A stretch of 64,000 nt of DNA from Pseudaquidulcibacter saccharophilus (GCF_019455445.1 NZ_JAHWUS010000002.1:186001-250000), one strand, 5' to 3'; counted from the stretch's first letter, positions 16,879 to 25,721 are shown. Program-made: numbers and translations. The notes: generated from the sequence alone by a model not told the origin.

Positions 16879-18144
16879 CTACTCATCATCATCAAGCAAG
16901 TCGGTAATCGAAATCATATTTGCTTTGGTGGCGGGAATTTGTTCGGCATCAACATTCTTTAAGCTGCGATTAATGGCGCGCGTGCGGGTTTCGGCCTCGG
17001 TTACAGTTTTTTGGGCGGTGTCTAATTGCTTTCTAAGTTTATCCATAACGCCGCCATAATTGTTAAACTCACGCTTTGCAGCTTCCAAAATCTTCCATAC
17101 TTCGGATGAGCGTTTCTCAATTGCCAAGGTTCTGAAACCCATTTGCAAACTGTTTAACAACGCCGCCAATGTGGTTGGGCCAGTGATTACAACGCGGTTT
17201 TTTGATTGTATTTCCTGTACAAGGCCGGGGCGGCGTATGATTTCGGCAAAAAGCCCTTCAGTCGGCAGATACATAATCGCAAAATCGGTTGAATAGGGTG
17301 GAAAGATATATTTATCCTGAATATCTTTTGCCTGTTTTTTAATTACTTTTTCAAGATTAGCACTTTGAAGATCAACGGCTTCGGCATTGCCGTCATCTTG
17401 TGCTTTGGCAAGGCGTTCGTAATCTTCTTGCGGAAACTTGGCATCAATGGCAAGAAAAACGGGGCTGTCTTGTTCTTTACCAGGTAATCTAACCGCAAAT
17501 TCCACCAATTCACTAGAGGCGGGGTTGATGCGAACATTCTTGTCAAATTGGTTTGGGGTTAAAATATCTTGGAGTAGCATCTCAAGCTGAACCTCGCCCC
17601 AAGTGCCGCGTGATTTAACGTTTGTAAGCACACGTTTTAAATCACCAACCCCGGTGGCAAGGTTTTGCATTTCGCCAAGGCCTTTATGAACTTTTTCAAG
17701 ATGATCTGAAACCTGTTTAAAACCTTCGCCAAGGCGTTCAGTCAAGGTCCCTTGAAGTTTTTCATCAACTGTTGCGCGCATTTGTTCTAATTTTTGCTCA
17801 TTACCTTCGCGCAATTTATCAAGGCTTGTAATTAAGGTTTCAAGCAATGCCTTTGAATTTGCATCATTTTTATCAATTAGCCCTTGGAGTTTATTATTGC
17901 TTTCATTGCGAAAATCACGAAACCCACCGGATAATTCACTGCGCAATGCCCGCATTTCTTCAAATGAATTGCCAAGAAAATGCTTTAGGCCATTTTCCAA
18001 AACCTCAAGGCGGTAATTTATTTTTATTTGTGCCTTATTGGCTGATTCAAAACCTAGATAGCCGAATATTAATGCGCCAAGGGCAAATATAGCAGTAAGA
18101 ATTGCAATTATAATTATTAGGTCTGGTGATGCGACGTTTGACAA
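16879..18144 (-). CDS. rmuC: DNA recombination protein RmuC
   Basis: A 421-residue RmuC family protein. An N-terminal transmembrane helix (LIIIIAILTAIFALGALIFG, about 9-28) is followed by a long coiled coil (about 35-150) and the RmuC domain with VKSRGTWGEVQLEMLLQDIL (about 192-211), DAKFPQEDY and PTEGLFAEIIR. RmuC limits inversions at short inverted repeats and has a nuclease-like fold. The C-terminal acidic tail ends TDLLDDDE. Confidence 0.92.
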   Translation of the reverse strand: MSNVASPDLIIIIAILTAIFALGALIFGYLGFESANKAQIKINYRLEVLENGLKHFLGNSFEEMRALRSELSGGFRDFRNESNNKLQGLIDKNDANSKALLETLITSLDKLREGNEQKLEQMRATVDEKLQGTLTERLGEGFKQVSDHLEKVHKGLGEMQNLATGVGDLKRVLTNVKSRGTWGEVQLEMLLQDILTPNQFDKNVRINPASSELVEFAVRLPGKEQDSPVFLAIDAKFPQEDYERLAKAQDDGNAEAVDLQSANLEKVIKKQAKDIQDKYIFPPYSTDFAIMYLPTEGLFAEIIRRPGLVQEIQSKNRVVITGPTTLAALLNSLQMGFRTLAIEKRSSEVWKILEAAKREFNNYGGVMDKLRKQLDTAQKTVTEAETRTRAINRSLKNVDAEQIPATKANMISITDLLDDDE

Positions 18145-18286
18145 TTAAATAACCCCTTTTGTAGGATTGTGGCACATGTGTACGACAAATATGGGCATAT
18201 GTTATAAGAATTGCAATTAACGCGCTTTTCGTCTATATAAAGCCAAATTATTGAGAGTTTTATGTCTGAGATTGTAGTAACCAAAT

Positions 18287-18326
18287 AACCACATTGCCCT
18301 TGTTTATAGGGCCTTTTGTTGTGGTT
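18287..18326 (+). other. Nested hairpin in the leader of the YjhX-like gene
   Basis: Outer stem AACCACA (18287-18293) with TGTGGTT (18320-18326); inner stem GCCCT (18296-18300) with AGGGC (18308-18312). It ends 60 bases before the yjhX start and is not followed by a T-tract long enough for a clear terminator. It may be a structured leader or a small RNA end; this is inference. Confidence 0.4.
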
Positions 18327-18386
18327 TCGTGATGCGGCGGCTAATTGCCCCCGCAATTATTTGGTTATTTAATCGGAAATCCTAAA

Positions 18387-18644
18387 ATGAATATATCACG
18401 GTCCGAACAACGGACTTTGCACGTGCTCGCAAAAGGTGGGCGCATTGCGCACTTTCGCGAAAATTCAAAAAACATAAATAAAGTAATATGTTATACGCGC
18501 GAAGGCCTTATTTTGGCAGATTGCACATTATATGTCTTTCAAAAATTAAGACAAAAAGGTCTTATAAAATCCAAAAATGGAGAGCCATATTCAATTAATT
18601 CTGATGGTCTAAGGACTGTTAGGGCGCAATTGGACAATAGATAA
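18387..18644 (+). CDS. YjhX family (DUF2084) putative toxin
   Basis: An 85-residue protein matching E. coli YjhX along its whole length: [40 protein letters not shown] and the ending TVRAQLDNR. The ATG at 18387 gives the family N-terminus. YjhX has been proposed as the toxin of the YjhX-YjhQ pair, where YjhQ is a GNAT acetyltransferase; no such partner is adjacent here, and YjhX alone is widespread in alphaproteobacteria, so a toxin role is uncertain. A strong terminator follows. Confidence 0.85.
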   Translation: MNISRSEQRTLHVLAKGGRIAHFRENSKNINKVICYTREGLILADCTLYVFQKLRQKGLIKSKNGEPYSINSDGLRTVRAQLDNR

Positions 18645-18651
18645 ATTAAGG

Positions 18652-18683
18652 CGCCACCAGATTATTCTGGTGGCGTAATTTTT
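18652..18683. terminator. Strong terminator between yjhX and the M48 protease gene
   Basis: CGCCACCAGA (18652-18661), loop TTAT, TCTGGTGGCG (18666-18675), then TAATTTTTATTT. A perfect ten-base stem between convergent genes; the T-tract favours termination of yjhX. Confidence 0.85.
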
Positions 18684-18703
18684 ATTTTAAATTTTTTTGG
18701 TTA

Positions 18704-19807
18704 TTAATCTTCGCTATTTGCATTGAACTTACATGCGTTACGCAAGTTAGACATGTCGGCTTCTGTTATTGCTGATATACCAGTTCGGTTGCCAATTATT
18801 TTTAGTGCATCATTGGTTCTTGTAATATATGACGGATGAGTTGATACTATTTCATCCAATGCATTATCCCTCAAATTAGATAATTTATGTAATTTTTTAA
18901 ATGAGGTTCTGGCACCATCCGCCGAATAGCCGCTTGAAAGTAATAGTTCGATTGCTTCTCTGTCAGCCCTGCTTTCAACCTTTCTGCTATACCCGTAATC
19001 CATCATTTTTTGGGCTAAAGTAATCTTGGTTGCAGTATCGCCAGTTGATAAACCACCAAATAATGCATCAAATCCGGTTTTCTGTATCAAAGAAGTCATT
19101 GGATCACGGTTTTTTGCATGGCTAATTTCATGAGTAATAACCATTGATAATTCGTCACCCGTTAGTTTTCTAGCAAGTGAACAGAATACAACTATTTTAT
19201 TTGCAGGAAGGGTGACTGCATTTATTGGTCCACCACGAACGAAATAAATGTCAATTGGATCATTAATGCCGGCTCTATTGCCTAGTTCACGTGTCCAAGC
19301 AAAAATTTTAAAAATGGTGGCCTTGTCTTCGTTTCTTGTATCTTCATCGGGAAGATCGCGCCCCTTTACAATATAATTAATTGCTTGCGCGGATATTTTA
19401 TCTTCGCTTTTGAAGGGTATCATCTTTGCAATGCTTGGAGTAATAACAGGCCAAACAGTTAACGAGCCAATTATTACAACCCATGCAATAATACTAATCT
19501 TGGTGATTTTATTTTTGATTAGTTTATTGATTTCATGTGTGTTTTTTATTTGTGGCGCTTTGGTGGAGATTGTTTGAAGTATTTGACTATCTTTATTTGT
19601 TATAATGTAAGAAGTCTTTGAAAGACTTATCCTAAACTCATCATCTCTTTCACAGAAAAAATCCCTTTGCAATTCCTCGTAATAATATGATGATAAGTAG
19701 TTTTCTTCATAATCATATACTTTTATCAAATCATCCATTAACGCTAGGCGAACTAATCGTCCTGTCGCTTGGCTGCCGTCATAATAAATAATATCATGTT
19801 CCATCAT
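18704..19807 (-). CDS. M48 family metallopeptidase, membrane-anchored
   Basis: A 367-residue zinc protease. A cytosolic-looking N-terminal domain (1-100) is followed by one transmembrane helix (SIIAWVVIIGSLTVWPVI, about 105-122) and a peptidase domain with HEISH at 226-230, preceded by GGPINAVTLPANKIVVF and followed by the third ligand region SRADREAIELL. Its ATG overlaps the stop of the YjgN-type gene in ATGA, so the two are translationally coupled. M48 proteases of this kind often degrade or mature envelope proteins. Confidence 0.88.
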   Translation of the reverse strand: MMEHDIIYYDGSQATGRLVRLALMDDLIKVYDYEENYLSSYYYEELQRDFFCERDDEFRISLSKTSYIITNKDSQILQTISTKAPQIKNTHEINKLIKNKITKISIIAWVVIIGSLTVWPVITPSIAKMIPFKSEDKISAQAINYIVKGRDLPDEDTRNEDKATIFKIFAWTRELGNRAGINDPIDIYFVRGGPINAVTLPANKIVVFCSLARKLTGDELSMVITHEISHAKNRDPMTSLIQKTGFDALFGGLSTGDTATKITLAQKMMDYGYSRKVESRADREAIELLLSSGYSADGARTSFKKLHKLSNLRDNALDEIVSTHPSYITRTNDALKIIGNRTGISAITEADMSNLRNACKFNANSED

Positions 19808-20859
19808 ATCGGGCTCATATCAAAATATGGAAGTTCCCAAGTGTCAGATATTCCTTCAGCCCTTGCGCTTATCTCTTCATTATGTTCAAAGATTGCATCA
19901 AGATTTTCAGGGGGGATATCAATCTCAAGATTATCGATGATGTATTTCCAATAAAATGAGGCCGTAAAAGGGGCTAAAAGCCCGAGAGATACGGTCATCA
20001 AAATTGCGTTTTTAAGGGTAACAAAAAGAAATCCTCTTGCCGTAATCTCAAGCCTGATGATGCAGCCATTAATTGAAATACGGTTTGCAATTTCTTGTAA
20101 TGCTTTTGCGCGATAAAAAGCCATTGCGGTTACTAAAAATATCCAACTCATCGCAAAGTTTGCATACCCAAAAACTAATGTATAAAATTGAGAATTGCGG
20201 ATAAGATCGAAGACGCCCAAATATTTTAGCAAAAAGTTCCATAAGGTAATTAGTATTAATGTTGAAAACCATCCGAGTGCAAATTCAGGATATAAATTAG
20301 TGCTTTTATTCTCGAAACAAAAACTTATGTTGCCCCACTTTGTGTTTTGCCAAACTCTTCTTGCCACAGATATGCGCATTTTGGGGTGCCACCAACCAAA
20401 TGTAAGCGCTAATAGAATGTTGTGACCAAGAAAACGGAGTGCAAAACCAATTGCGCTCTTGGAAAGGGAAAAATTTATACCTTTCCAATATGTTCTATCC
20501 AAAATATATGCACGGGCGCGCCAAATCCCAATTCCAGAAATAAATGACAATAATAGATACAGGAAAAGTGCGATGAAGCTATAAATTAAAGGGTTTAAAG
20601 CTATTTGTGATAATTTTGATACCAGCCAAATTGGCCCAAATATCATGAACAATGCAATGCCAAAACCTTTGAATAATTCATCGCCAGTCCCTTTGTATTG
20701 AAATGGCTCTCCATCAAGGCGTGTTGAGCCCCATAGAAAGCCTCTTATATTGGCGCGCGCCCAAAACCTGTACAATGTCGCAGAGGCAATATTATATAAT
20801 ATATTACGCTTGGCTAATGGTTTGATGCATTCAAAAGAAGTGTCGGTTGTAATTTCCAT
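19804..20859 (-). CDS. YjgN-type (DUF898) polytopic membrane protein
   Basis: A 351-residue integral membrane protein with about six to seven hydrophobic segments. NILYNIASATLYRFWARANI, where the conserved YRFW element sits, and the second-half TFGWWHPKMRISVARRVWQN are typical of DUF898/YjgN proteins, which contain repeated TxGxYxFW-like elements. The function is unknown; pairing with an M48 peptidase downstream is a recurrent arrangement. A GGGGG stretch precedes the start (20871 region on the minus strand). Confidence 0.85.
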   Translation of the reverse strand: MEITTDTSFECIKPLAKRNILYNIASATLYRFWARANIRGFLWGSTRLDGEPFQYKGTGDELFKGFGIALFMIFGPIWLVSKLSQIALNPLIYSFIALFLYLLLSFISGIGIWRARAYILDRTYWKGINFSLSKSAIGFALRFLGHNILLALTFGWWHPKMRISVARRVWQNTKWGNISFCFENKSTNLYPEFALGWFSTLILITLWNFLLKYLGVFDLIRNSQFYTLVFGYANFAMSWIFLVTAMAFYRAKALQEIANRISINGCIIRLEITARGFLFVTLKNAILMTVSLGLLAPFTASFYWKYIIDNLEIDIPPENLDAIFEHNEEISARAEGISDTWELPYFDMSPI

Positions 20860-20924
20860 AATACCCCCTAGTTAAAGGGGTATATGTATCTAAGGTAGAG
20901 GTCAATAAAATTATTGCTATGTAA

Positions 20925-21410
20925 TTATTTTTTTACATTCAATTTGCTATTATCTAGTGGAATAGCGCTTGTACGTTTTGCAATTCGAATAACAATTCGT
21001 GATTGAACATCGGATACAAGGCCAATGCCAAGCAATTTATCACGTAAAAATGCGTCATAGGCGTGCATGTCAGAGGTTACGATACGCATCATGTAATCAA
21101 CCGCGCCAGTGACAGTTGCACAATCAACAACTTCTGGCCAGCCAGCGATTTCTTCCTCGAATTTCTCAAGATTTTCACGGGTAGGCAATGCAAGTTTTAC
21201 CGATGCCATAACTTCGAAATCAAGACCCAATTCTTCACGGTTTAACAAAGTAACGCGCTTTTGGATTACGCCAATTTCTTCAAGTCTCTTGATTCGTCTC
21301 CAACATGGTGAAGAAGACAGTCCAATTCTGTCGGCGATTTCAGCCACGGATAGCGCCGCGTCGTCTTGGATAAGCTCCAGAATGCGGAAATCAATTGCAT
21401 CTAATTCCAT
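20925..21410 (-). CDS. Lrp/AsnC family transcriptional regulator (second copy)
   Basis: A 161-residue Lrp-type regulator. An upstream in-frame start adds 25 hydrophobic residues, but AGGGGGG lies about eight bases before the ATG at 21408-21410 and MELDAIDFRILELIQDDAAL is the standard N-terminus. LSSSPCWRRIKRLEEIGVI is the recognition-helix region and VMASVKLALPTRENLEKFEE begins the RAM domain. It differs considerably from the regulator at 15784, so they are separate paralogues. Confidence 0.9.
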   Translation of the reverse strand: MELDAIDFRILELIQDDAALSVAEIADRIGLSSSPCWRRIKRLEEIGVIQKRVTLLNREELGLDFEVMASVKLALPTRENLEKFEEEIAGWPEVVDCATVTGAVDYMMRIVTSDMHAYDAFLRDKLLGIGLVSDVQSRIVIRIAKRTSAIPLDNSKLNVKK

Positions 21411-21707
21411 TAATATACCCCCTAATAAAAATCCCAATAGGTATAATATTCGATAAAGTCCAGAGAAATTAGTTAAAAATTTCAATTATTTTTGCATAAT
21501 TACATATATAGGGCAAGTATTTGTTTATATTTGCGGACGCAAAGCAATAAAACTAGACCAAAGTAAGGTTGTAAAAATAGCTAATATTAAAATTTATAAT
21601 TGTTTGAGTGGTTGTTGCTATATAAAAAATCATTTGCAGCATAAATGTGATTTGTTACTTGCCACAAAATGAAAGCTGTAATAAAGCCCTCGGCTCGAAA
21701 CCAACGT

Positions 21708-21784
21708 GGCTGGGTAGCTCAGCTGGTTAGAGCGCACGACTCATAATCGTGAGGTCGAGAGTTCAAGTCTCTCCCCCGCCACCA
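21708..21784 (+). tRNA. tRNA-Met (anticodon CAT), elongator type
   Basis: A full cloverleaf with encoded CCA. Anticodon stem CACGA/TCGTG brackets the loop CTCATAA, anticodon at 21742-21744; T arm GAGAG-TTCAAGT-CTCTC; D arm GCTCAGCTGGTTAGAGC. The acceptor strands are GGCTGGG and CCCCGCC, which pair except for T at position 4 against C (21711/21777). The sequence resembles alphaproteobacterial elongator tRNA-Met rather than initiator; tRNA-Ile(CAU) is the alternative and cannot be wholly excluded by eye. Confidence 0.9.
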
Positions 21785-21788
21785 CTTT

Positions 21789-21812
21789 CCCACAAAATAA
21801 TTGTGGGGCTTT
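21789..21812 (+). terminator. Terminator of tRNA-Met
   Basis: CCCACAA (21789-21795), loop AATAA, TTGTGGG (21801-21807), then GCTTT, five bases after the CCA end. Confidence 0.7.
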
Positions 21813-21981
21813 AGAACAGATTAAGTCTTGATTGAAAGACAATATCTAAAGCATAAAAATAACAAAATTACTAAATATTGGTCATTGTCATATTGCCCTG
21901 CGGCATATGAGTTACTTAGTCTTTTAATTGCAACTGATTAATGCTAATTGCCGATTTTGTAATTAGCTAAATAGATGCGAC

Positions 21982-22683
21982 ATGGATAAAAAAGATAGAA
22001 AAGCCTTGGTAATGTTTTCGGGTGGTCAAGACAGTGCTACCTGCCTTGCGTGGGCGCTTGAAAATTTTGAATCTGTTGAAACTATTGGCTTCGATTACGG
22101 ACAACGCCATTCAGTAGAACTTGAACAGCGCAAAATTGTCCTTGCCGAAATGCGCAAATTATACCCGCATTGGAATGATATATTGGGTGAAGATTTTGTT
22201 CTCGATATTCCTGTATTGGGTCAAATATCTGATTGTGCCTTAACCAAAGAAGCTGAAATAACTTATGGCGAAAATGGTTTGCCAACCAGTTTTGTTCCGG
22301 CAAGAAATTTGCTTTTTATCGACCTTGCAGGTGCCTTAAGTTATCGCCGTGCAATTTATGATTTGGTCGGTGGAATGTGTGAAACCGATTTTTCTGGCTA
22401 TCCTGATTGCCGTCGCCATACGATTGATTCATCGGCCAGAACCTTGTCGCTTGGCCTAGAGCAAAATTACCTTATCCATACGCCATTAATGCACATTAAT
22501 AAGGCCCAGACATGGAAAATGGCGTTTGACCTTGGCGGGCAACAATTTGTTGATTTAGTTATTGAGCATACACATACATGCTATCTTGGTGATCGTACGC
22601 ATCGGCATGATTGGGGCTATGGATGCGGTACATGTCCGGCGTGTGAGCTGCGTGCAAATGGATATTCTGAATGGATGGGGTAA
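21982..22683 (+). CDS. queC: 7-cyano-7-deazaguanine synthase QueC
   Basis: QueC converts 7-carboxy-7-deazaguanine to preQ0 with ATP and ammonia, on the way to queuosine. The 233-residue protein shows the PP-loop SGGQDS (residues 13-18), GFDYGQRH, and the zinc cluster CGTCPAC near the C-terminus. Sequence before the ATG has no Shine-Dalgarno motif. The final 15 codons ([15 protein letters not shown]) are repeated 149 bases downstream in altered form, so the 3' end of this gene has been rearranged. queE follows. Confidence 0.95.
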   Translation: MDKKDRKALVMFSGGQDSATCLAWALENFESVETIGFDYGQRHSVELEQRKIVLAEMRKLYPHWNDILGEDFVLDIPVLGQISDCALTKEAEITYGENGLPTSFVPARNLLFIDLAGALSYRRAIYDLVGGMCETDFSGYPDCRRHTIDSSARTLSLGLEQNYLIHTPLMHINKAQTWKMAFDLGGQQFVDLVIEHTHTCYLGDRTHRHDWGYGCGTCPACELRANGYSEWMG

Positions 22684-22832
22684 AGGCAATGGAACGACCA
22701 GCGACCACGGGTCGCCGGCGGGTGTCCGCCGCGCCCGCGCAGGCATTTTGCAAGGCAAAATTAGCCGTGAGCGATAAAGATTTTCCGGCGTGTGAGCTGC
22801 GGGCAAATGGTTATCAAGAGTGGCGGGGCTGA
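22635..22832 (+). repeat. Duplicated queC tail flanking a GC-rich three-hairpin segment
   Basis: An 18-base sequence starting TCCGGCGTGTGAG occurs at 22635-22652 inside queC and again at 22784-22801. The second copy continues as [15 protein letters not shown] and a stop, a diverged version of the queC C-terminus. Between the copies, three perfect hairpins follow one another: GCGACC/GGTCGC (22701-22715), GGCGG/CCGCC (22717-22730), ATTTTGC/GCAAAAT (22745-22761). The first 60 bases are far richer in G+C than the surroundings. Confidence 0.8.
22689..22832 (+). CDS. Possible 47-codon open frame ending in a second queC tail
   Basis: ATG at 22689 opens a frame of 47 residues: a basic start (MERPATTGRRRVSAAPAQ), a linker, then [15 protein letters not shown], which copies the QueC end. 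AAAGG lies just upstream. It is more likely debris of a rearrangement than a functional gene, but it is open and has a usable start, so it is recorded. Confidence 0.3.
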   Translation: MERPATTGRRRVSAAPAQAFCKAKLAVSDKDFPACELRANGYQEWRG

Positions 22833-22837
22833 ACGCC

Positions 22838-23479
22838 ATGACATATTCAATTAAAGAAATCTTTTTCACCCTCCAAGGGGAAGGTGCGCATTCAGGGCGC
22901 GCCGCGATCTTCTTGCGCTTTGCTGGATGTAACCTTTGGACCGGGCGTGAAGAAGACAGGTACAAAGCAATCTGCCAATTTTGCGATACGGATTTTGTCG
23001 GCACGGATGGTGAAAACGGCGGTAAATATGAAACCGCCGAAATGGTTGCCAATCTTGTCGATAAGATATGGTGCGACCATACAGAAAATCAAAACAGAAA
23101 ATATATTGTTTGCACCGGTGGGGAGCCGTTGTTGCAAATTGATGCGCCGTTTATTGATGCGCTTCACCAAAAAGGTTTTACCATCGCCATTGAATCCAAT
23201 GGCACAATAAAGGCACCAATTGGTATTGATTGGATTTGTATTAGCCCAAAAAAAGGTGCGCCGATTTTGCAAACTTCTGGCAGCGAACTAAAATTCGTTT
23301 ATCCGCAAGAAGGGTTTGAACCACAGCAATTTGAAAGTTTGGACTTTCAAAATTTCTTTATTCAGCCAATGGATAACGAAAATTATGAAGAGAATTTGAT
23401 TAAATGTGTGGTTTTTTGCCAGACCAATCCCAAATGGTCATTAAGTTTGCAAACCCACAAAATTATCAATATTCCTTAA
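22838..23479 (+). CDS. queE: 7-carboxy-7-deazaguanine synthase QueE
   Basis: A radical-SAM enzyme that contracts the 6-carboxytetrahydropterin ring. From the ATG at 22838 the product is 213 residues; MTYSIKEIFFTLQGEGAHSG is the family N-terminus. The cluster cysteines are Cys31, Cys46 and Cys49, the Cx14CxxC variant found in a QueE subgroup instead of Cx3CxxC. CTGGEPLLQ and FIQPMDNENYEENL are further signatures. It is paired with queC; queD is not in the window. Confidence 0.94.
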   Translation: MTYSIKEIFFTLQGEGAHSGRAAIFLRFAGCNLWTGREEDRYKAICQFCDTDFVGTDGENGGKYETAEMVANLVDKIWCDHTENQNRKYIVCTGGEPLLQIDAPFIDALHQKGFTIAIESNGTIKAPIGIDWICISPKKGAPILQTSGSELKFVYPQEGFEPQQFESLDFQNFFIQPMDNENYEENLIKCVVFCQTNPKWSLSLQTHKIINIP

Positions 23480-23608
23480 CCAAATTAAATTAGATTATGT
23501 TAATAACCCCTGTTACAAAGGGGGATTATGGCACCCTAATTGCGTAATGAATCCGAATTAAATGAGATTAACCAAATTGCGCCATTTTGGGGCGGGAGAA
23601 ATAATAAT

Positions 23609-24724
23609 ATGGAATACCCAAATGACATAAAACCACTTACAGGGCTGCGCTTTATCGCTGCTTCGTGGTTGTTGATTTATTTTTTCTGGAAACGGTTGGG
23701 TTTAGAAGGCGCGGTTCCAGATGTTGTTGCTTTTGGCTATATGGGGGTCGATTTATTCTTTATCCTATCTGGTTTCGTGCTTGCGCATGTTTATGGCCCA
23801 CAGGTTGAGGCAAAAAATTATAGCCATAAGGGGTTCATTTGGGCGCGTCTTGCCCGTATTTATCCATTACATATCCTTATGCTAAGTGTGATGATTGGTC
23901 TTTGGATTGTTGGTTCAAAACTCGGTTTTACTTATGATGCCTCTGCATTTGATGTAAGCCAAATTCCATTTCATATCGCATTGTTACAGGCTTGGGGCTT
24001 TGTTAATTCCGATGGTTGGAACTTCCCATCATGGTCAATTTCTGCGGAATGGTTTGCGTATTTAACTTTCCCAATTTCATTTTATTTGGCATCAAAATTC
24101 AAAAATTCTAAGATTGGTGGTTTGTTTGCCGTATCTGCATTGTTTGTGGCGATTTATATTCTTACTGCGCTAATTGGTAAGATGGAGCTTACAAATATGA
24201 CTTGGGAAGGTGGTATTTTGCGCATTATCCCGGCATTTATGGCGGGTGTTATGTTGTGGTTTGTTGGCCGCGATATTCGCCTTGGCCAAAAGGCCGCTTA
24301 TGCAGGGGTGTTTGCGTCATTCCTAATGCTTTTTGTGGCAATGACTATTTTTAAATCGCCAATGATGATTTGGTTTACGCTTGCGGCGATTGTATTCTTT
24401 TTTGCCGAAACTTCAAAATATGAAAATGGCGGCATTTGCTCTAACAAGGTTTGGGTTTACTTAGGCGAGGTTAGCTTTGCAATGTATATGGTTCACTTGC
24501 CGGTCGATATTTTGACTTGTAAAGGGATTATGAAATTTGCGACCGCATTCCATGAAAAACATCATTATATTTGTTTCTTTGCTGGTATGACGCTTAGTTT
24601 GATTGCCGCAATCACTGCCCATGAATTATTTGAAAAACCAGTGCGTAATTTTATGCGCACCCATACCCCGTCATGGATAAAAAAGGGAAAAAAGTCATTA
24701 AAACCGGTTGAAAATGCGGCCTAA
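23609..24724 (+). CDS. Acyltransferase-3 family membrane protein (OafA/YrhL type)
   Basis: A 371-residue integral membrane O-acyltransferase with about ten transmembrane segments. LTGLRFIAASWLLIYFFWKR, GYMGVDLFFILSGFVLAHVY and RLARIYPLHI are the conserved N-terminal features (the usual active-site His is replaced in RFIAASWLL, where most members have RxxAxxxVxxxH). GGGAGAA is nine bases before the ATG at 23609. Such enzymes acetylate or succinylate surface polysaccharides; no polysaccharide genes are nearby. Confidence 0.87.
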   Translation: MEYPNDIKPLTGLRFIAASWLLIYFFWKRLGLEGAVPDVVAFGYMGVDLFFILSGFVLAHVYGPQVEAKNYSHKGFIWARLARIYPLHILMLSVMIGLWIVGSKLGFTYDASAFDVSQIPFHIALLQAWGFVNSDGWNFPSWSISAEWFAYLTFPISFYLASKFKNSKIGGLFAVSALFVAIYILTALIGKMELTNMTWEGGILRIIPAFMAGVMLWFVGRDIRLGQKAAYAGVFASFLMLFVAMTIFKSPMMIWFTLAAIVFFFAETSKYENGGICSNKVWVYLGEVSFAMYMVHLPVDILTCKGIMKFATAFHEKHHYICFFAGMTLSLIAAITAHELFEKPVRNFMRTHTPSWIKKGKKSLKPVENAA

Positions 24725-24725
24725 C

Positions 24726-25721
24726 TCATTCAATTCTATCGGTTTCAATTGAAATATATTTGATTTTATCTGTTTGCGAATAGATTAAAATTGCTTTTTT
24801 GCCTTCGATAATAATTTCTTTGATATCTGCATCATTCGGCAGTTTGTTTTCAAAAAACAGGCTGCCGTTTTGTTTTGCATCATTAAAAATATTGCGGATT
24901 TTTTCTTTTAATTCGGCGCGTCTTAATTCTTCAAAACGCCGTCTTGGCCCTTCGGCAATTACACGCAATGCGCCGCGAAATAAATTGATTTCACTTTCCG
25001 AAAATTGCGCGCGCACTAATGAATTCTTCAAGGTTTCAACCATGTTTTCACGCCGATCAGCGGGCCAAAAGAAACCAATTTCATCAAGTTCGGAAATTAA
25101 AAAATCAAACAAATTCTCAAAATATTTACGTGGTGCGGCTTCATGGCTTGCTATATTCCAACCATCTGGCATTTTATCGCCATCACGGACCGCCCAAAGA
25201 TATGAGAATACCGCAACAGATTGCGCCAAATTAAGGCTTGGGAATTTAAAATCGGTCGGATAGGTAACTATATAATCGGCGGAGATTAAATCAATTTGAT
25301 CAAGCCCAAGCCGCTCATTACCAAATAGCACCACCGGCCTATGTCCGTCTTTTATTGCCTGTGAAATAAGTTTTACTGCTTCGGATGGGCTAATTAATGG
25401 CTTGTCTAATTGGCGCGGTGTGCCAGAGGTGGCGAAAATAATTGTCTTGTCTTGGGTTGCTTCTGACGTGGTGTTGCAAAGCCTTGCATCATCCAAAATC
25501 CAGCTTGCCCCCGCTGAAACCGCAGTGGCCTTTTCATTCGGGAAGCCGTCACGCGGATTAACAATGATTAGTTCAGATAAGCCGAAATTTGCCATTGCGC
25601 GCGCCGCCGCACCAATATTTTCCCCCATCTGCGGCTTTATAAGTGCAATAGCAGGGGCAGGGGGCGGTGGCGGCAATGCCGCACGATCAGCATTGGAGGG
25701 AAGGGGCTTAGAAGTGGTCAT
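24726..25721 (-). CDS. TrmJ-like RNA 2'-O-methyltransferase (SpoU/TrmH family)
   Basis: A 331-residue SPOUT methyltransferase. A proline/alanine-rich N-terminus precedes the domain start ALIKPQMGENIGAAARAMAN; knot motifs VVLFGNERLGLDQ and FPSLNLAQSVAVFSY follow, then a helical C-terminal extension with an additional short beta-like tail (ILIYSQTDKIKYISIE). E. coli TrmJ modifies position 32 of tRNA anticodon loops, and this is the likely role. The gene is convergent with the acyltransferase with one base between. Confidence 0.87.
   Translation of the reverse strand: MTTSKPLPSNADRAALPPPPPAPAIALIKPQMGENIGAAARAMANFGLSELIIVNPRDGFPNEKATAVSAGASWILDDARLCNTTSEATQDKTIIFATSGTPRQLDKPLISPSEAVKLISQAIKDGHRPVVLFGNERLGLDQIDLISADYIVTYPTDFKFPSLNLAQSVAVFSYLWAVRDGDKMPDGWNIASHEAAPRKYFENLFDFLISELDEIGFFWPADRRENMVETLKNSLVRAQFSESEINLFRGALRVIAEGPRRRFEELRRAELKEKIRNIFNDAKQNGSLFFENKLPNDADIKEIIIEGKKAILIYSQTDKIKYISIETDRIE

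Noticed and set aside
21785-21981. Possible preQ1 riboswitch upstream of queC
   Set aside because: None of the preQ1 class I or II consensus elements was found; only the tRNA terminator hairpin is clear.
22555-23052. Long minus-strand frame across the queC-queE junction
   Set aside because: No family features; created by reverse-frame reading of queC, the GC-rich insert and queE.
24799-25263. 154-codon plus-strand frame over the TrmJ-like gene
   Set aside because: Shadow of a gene with clear SPOUT motifs on the other strand.
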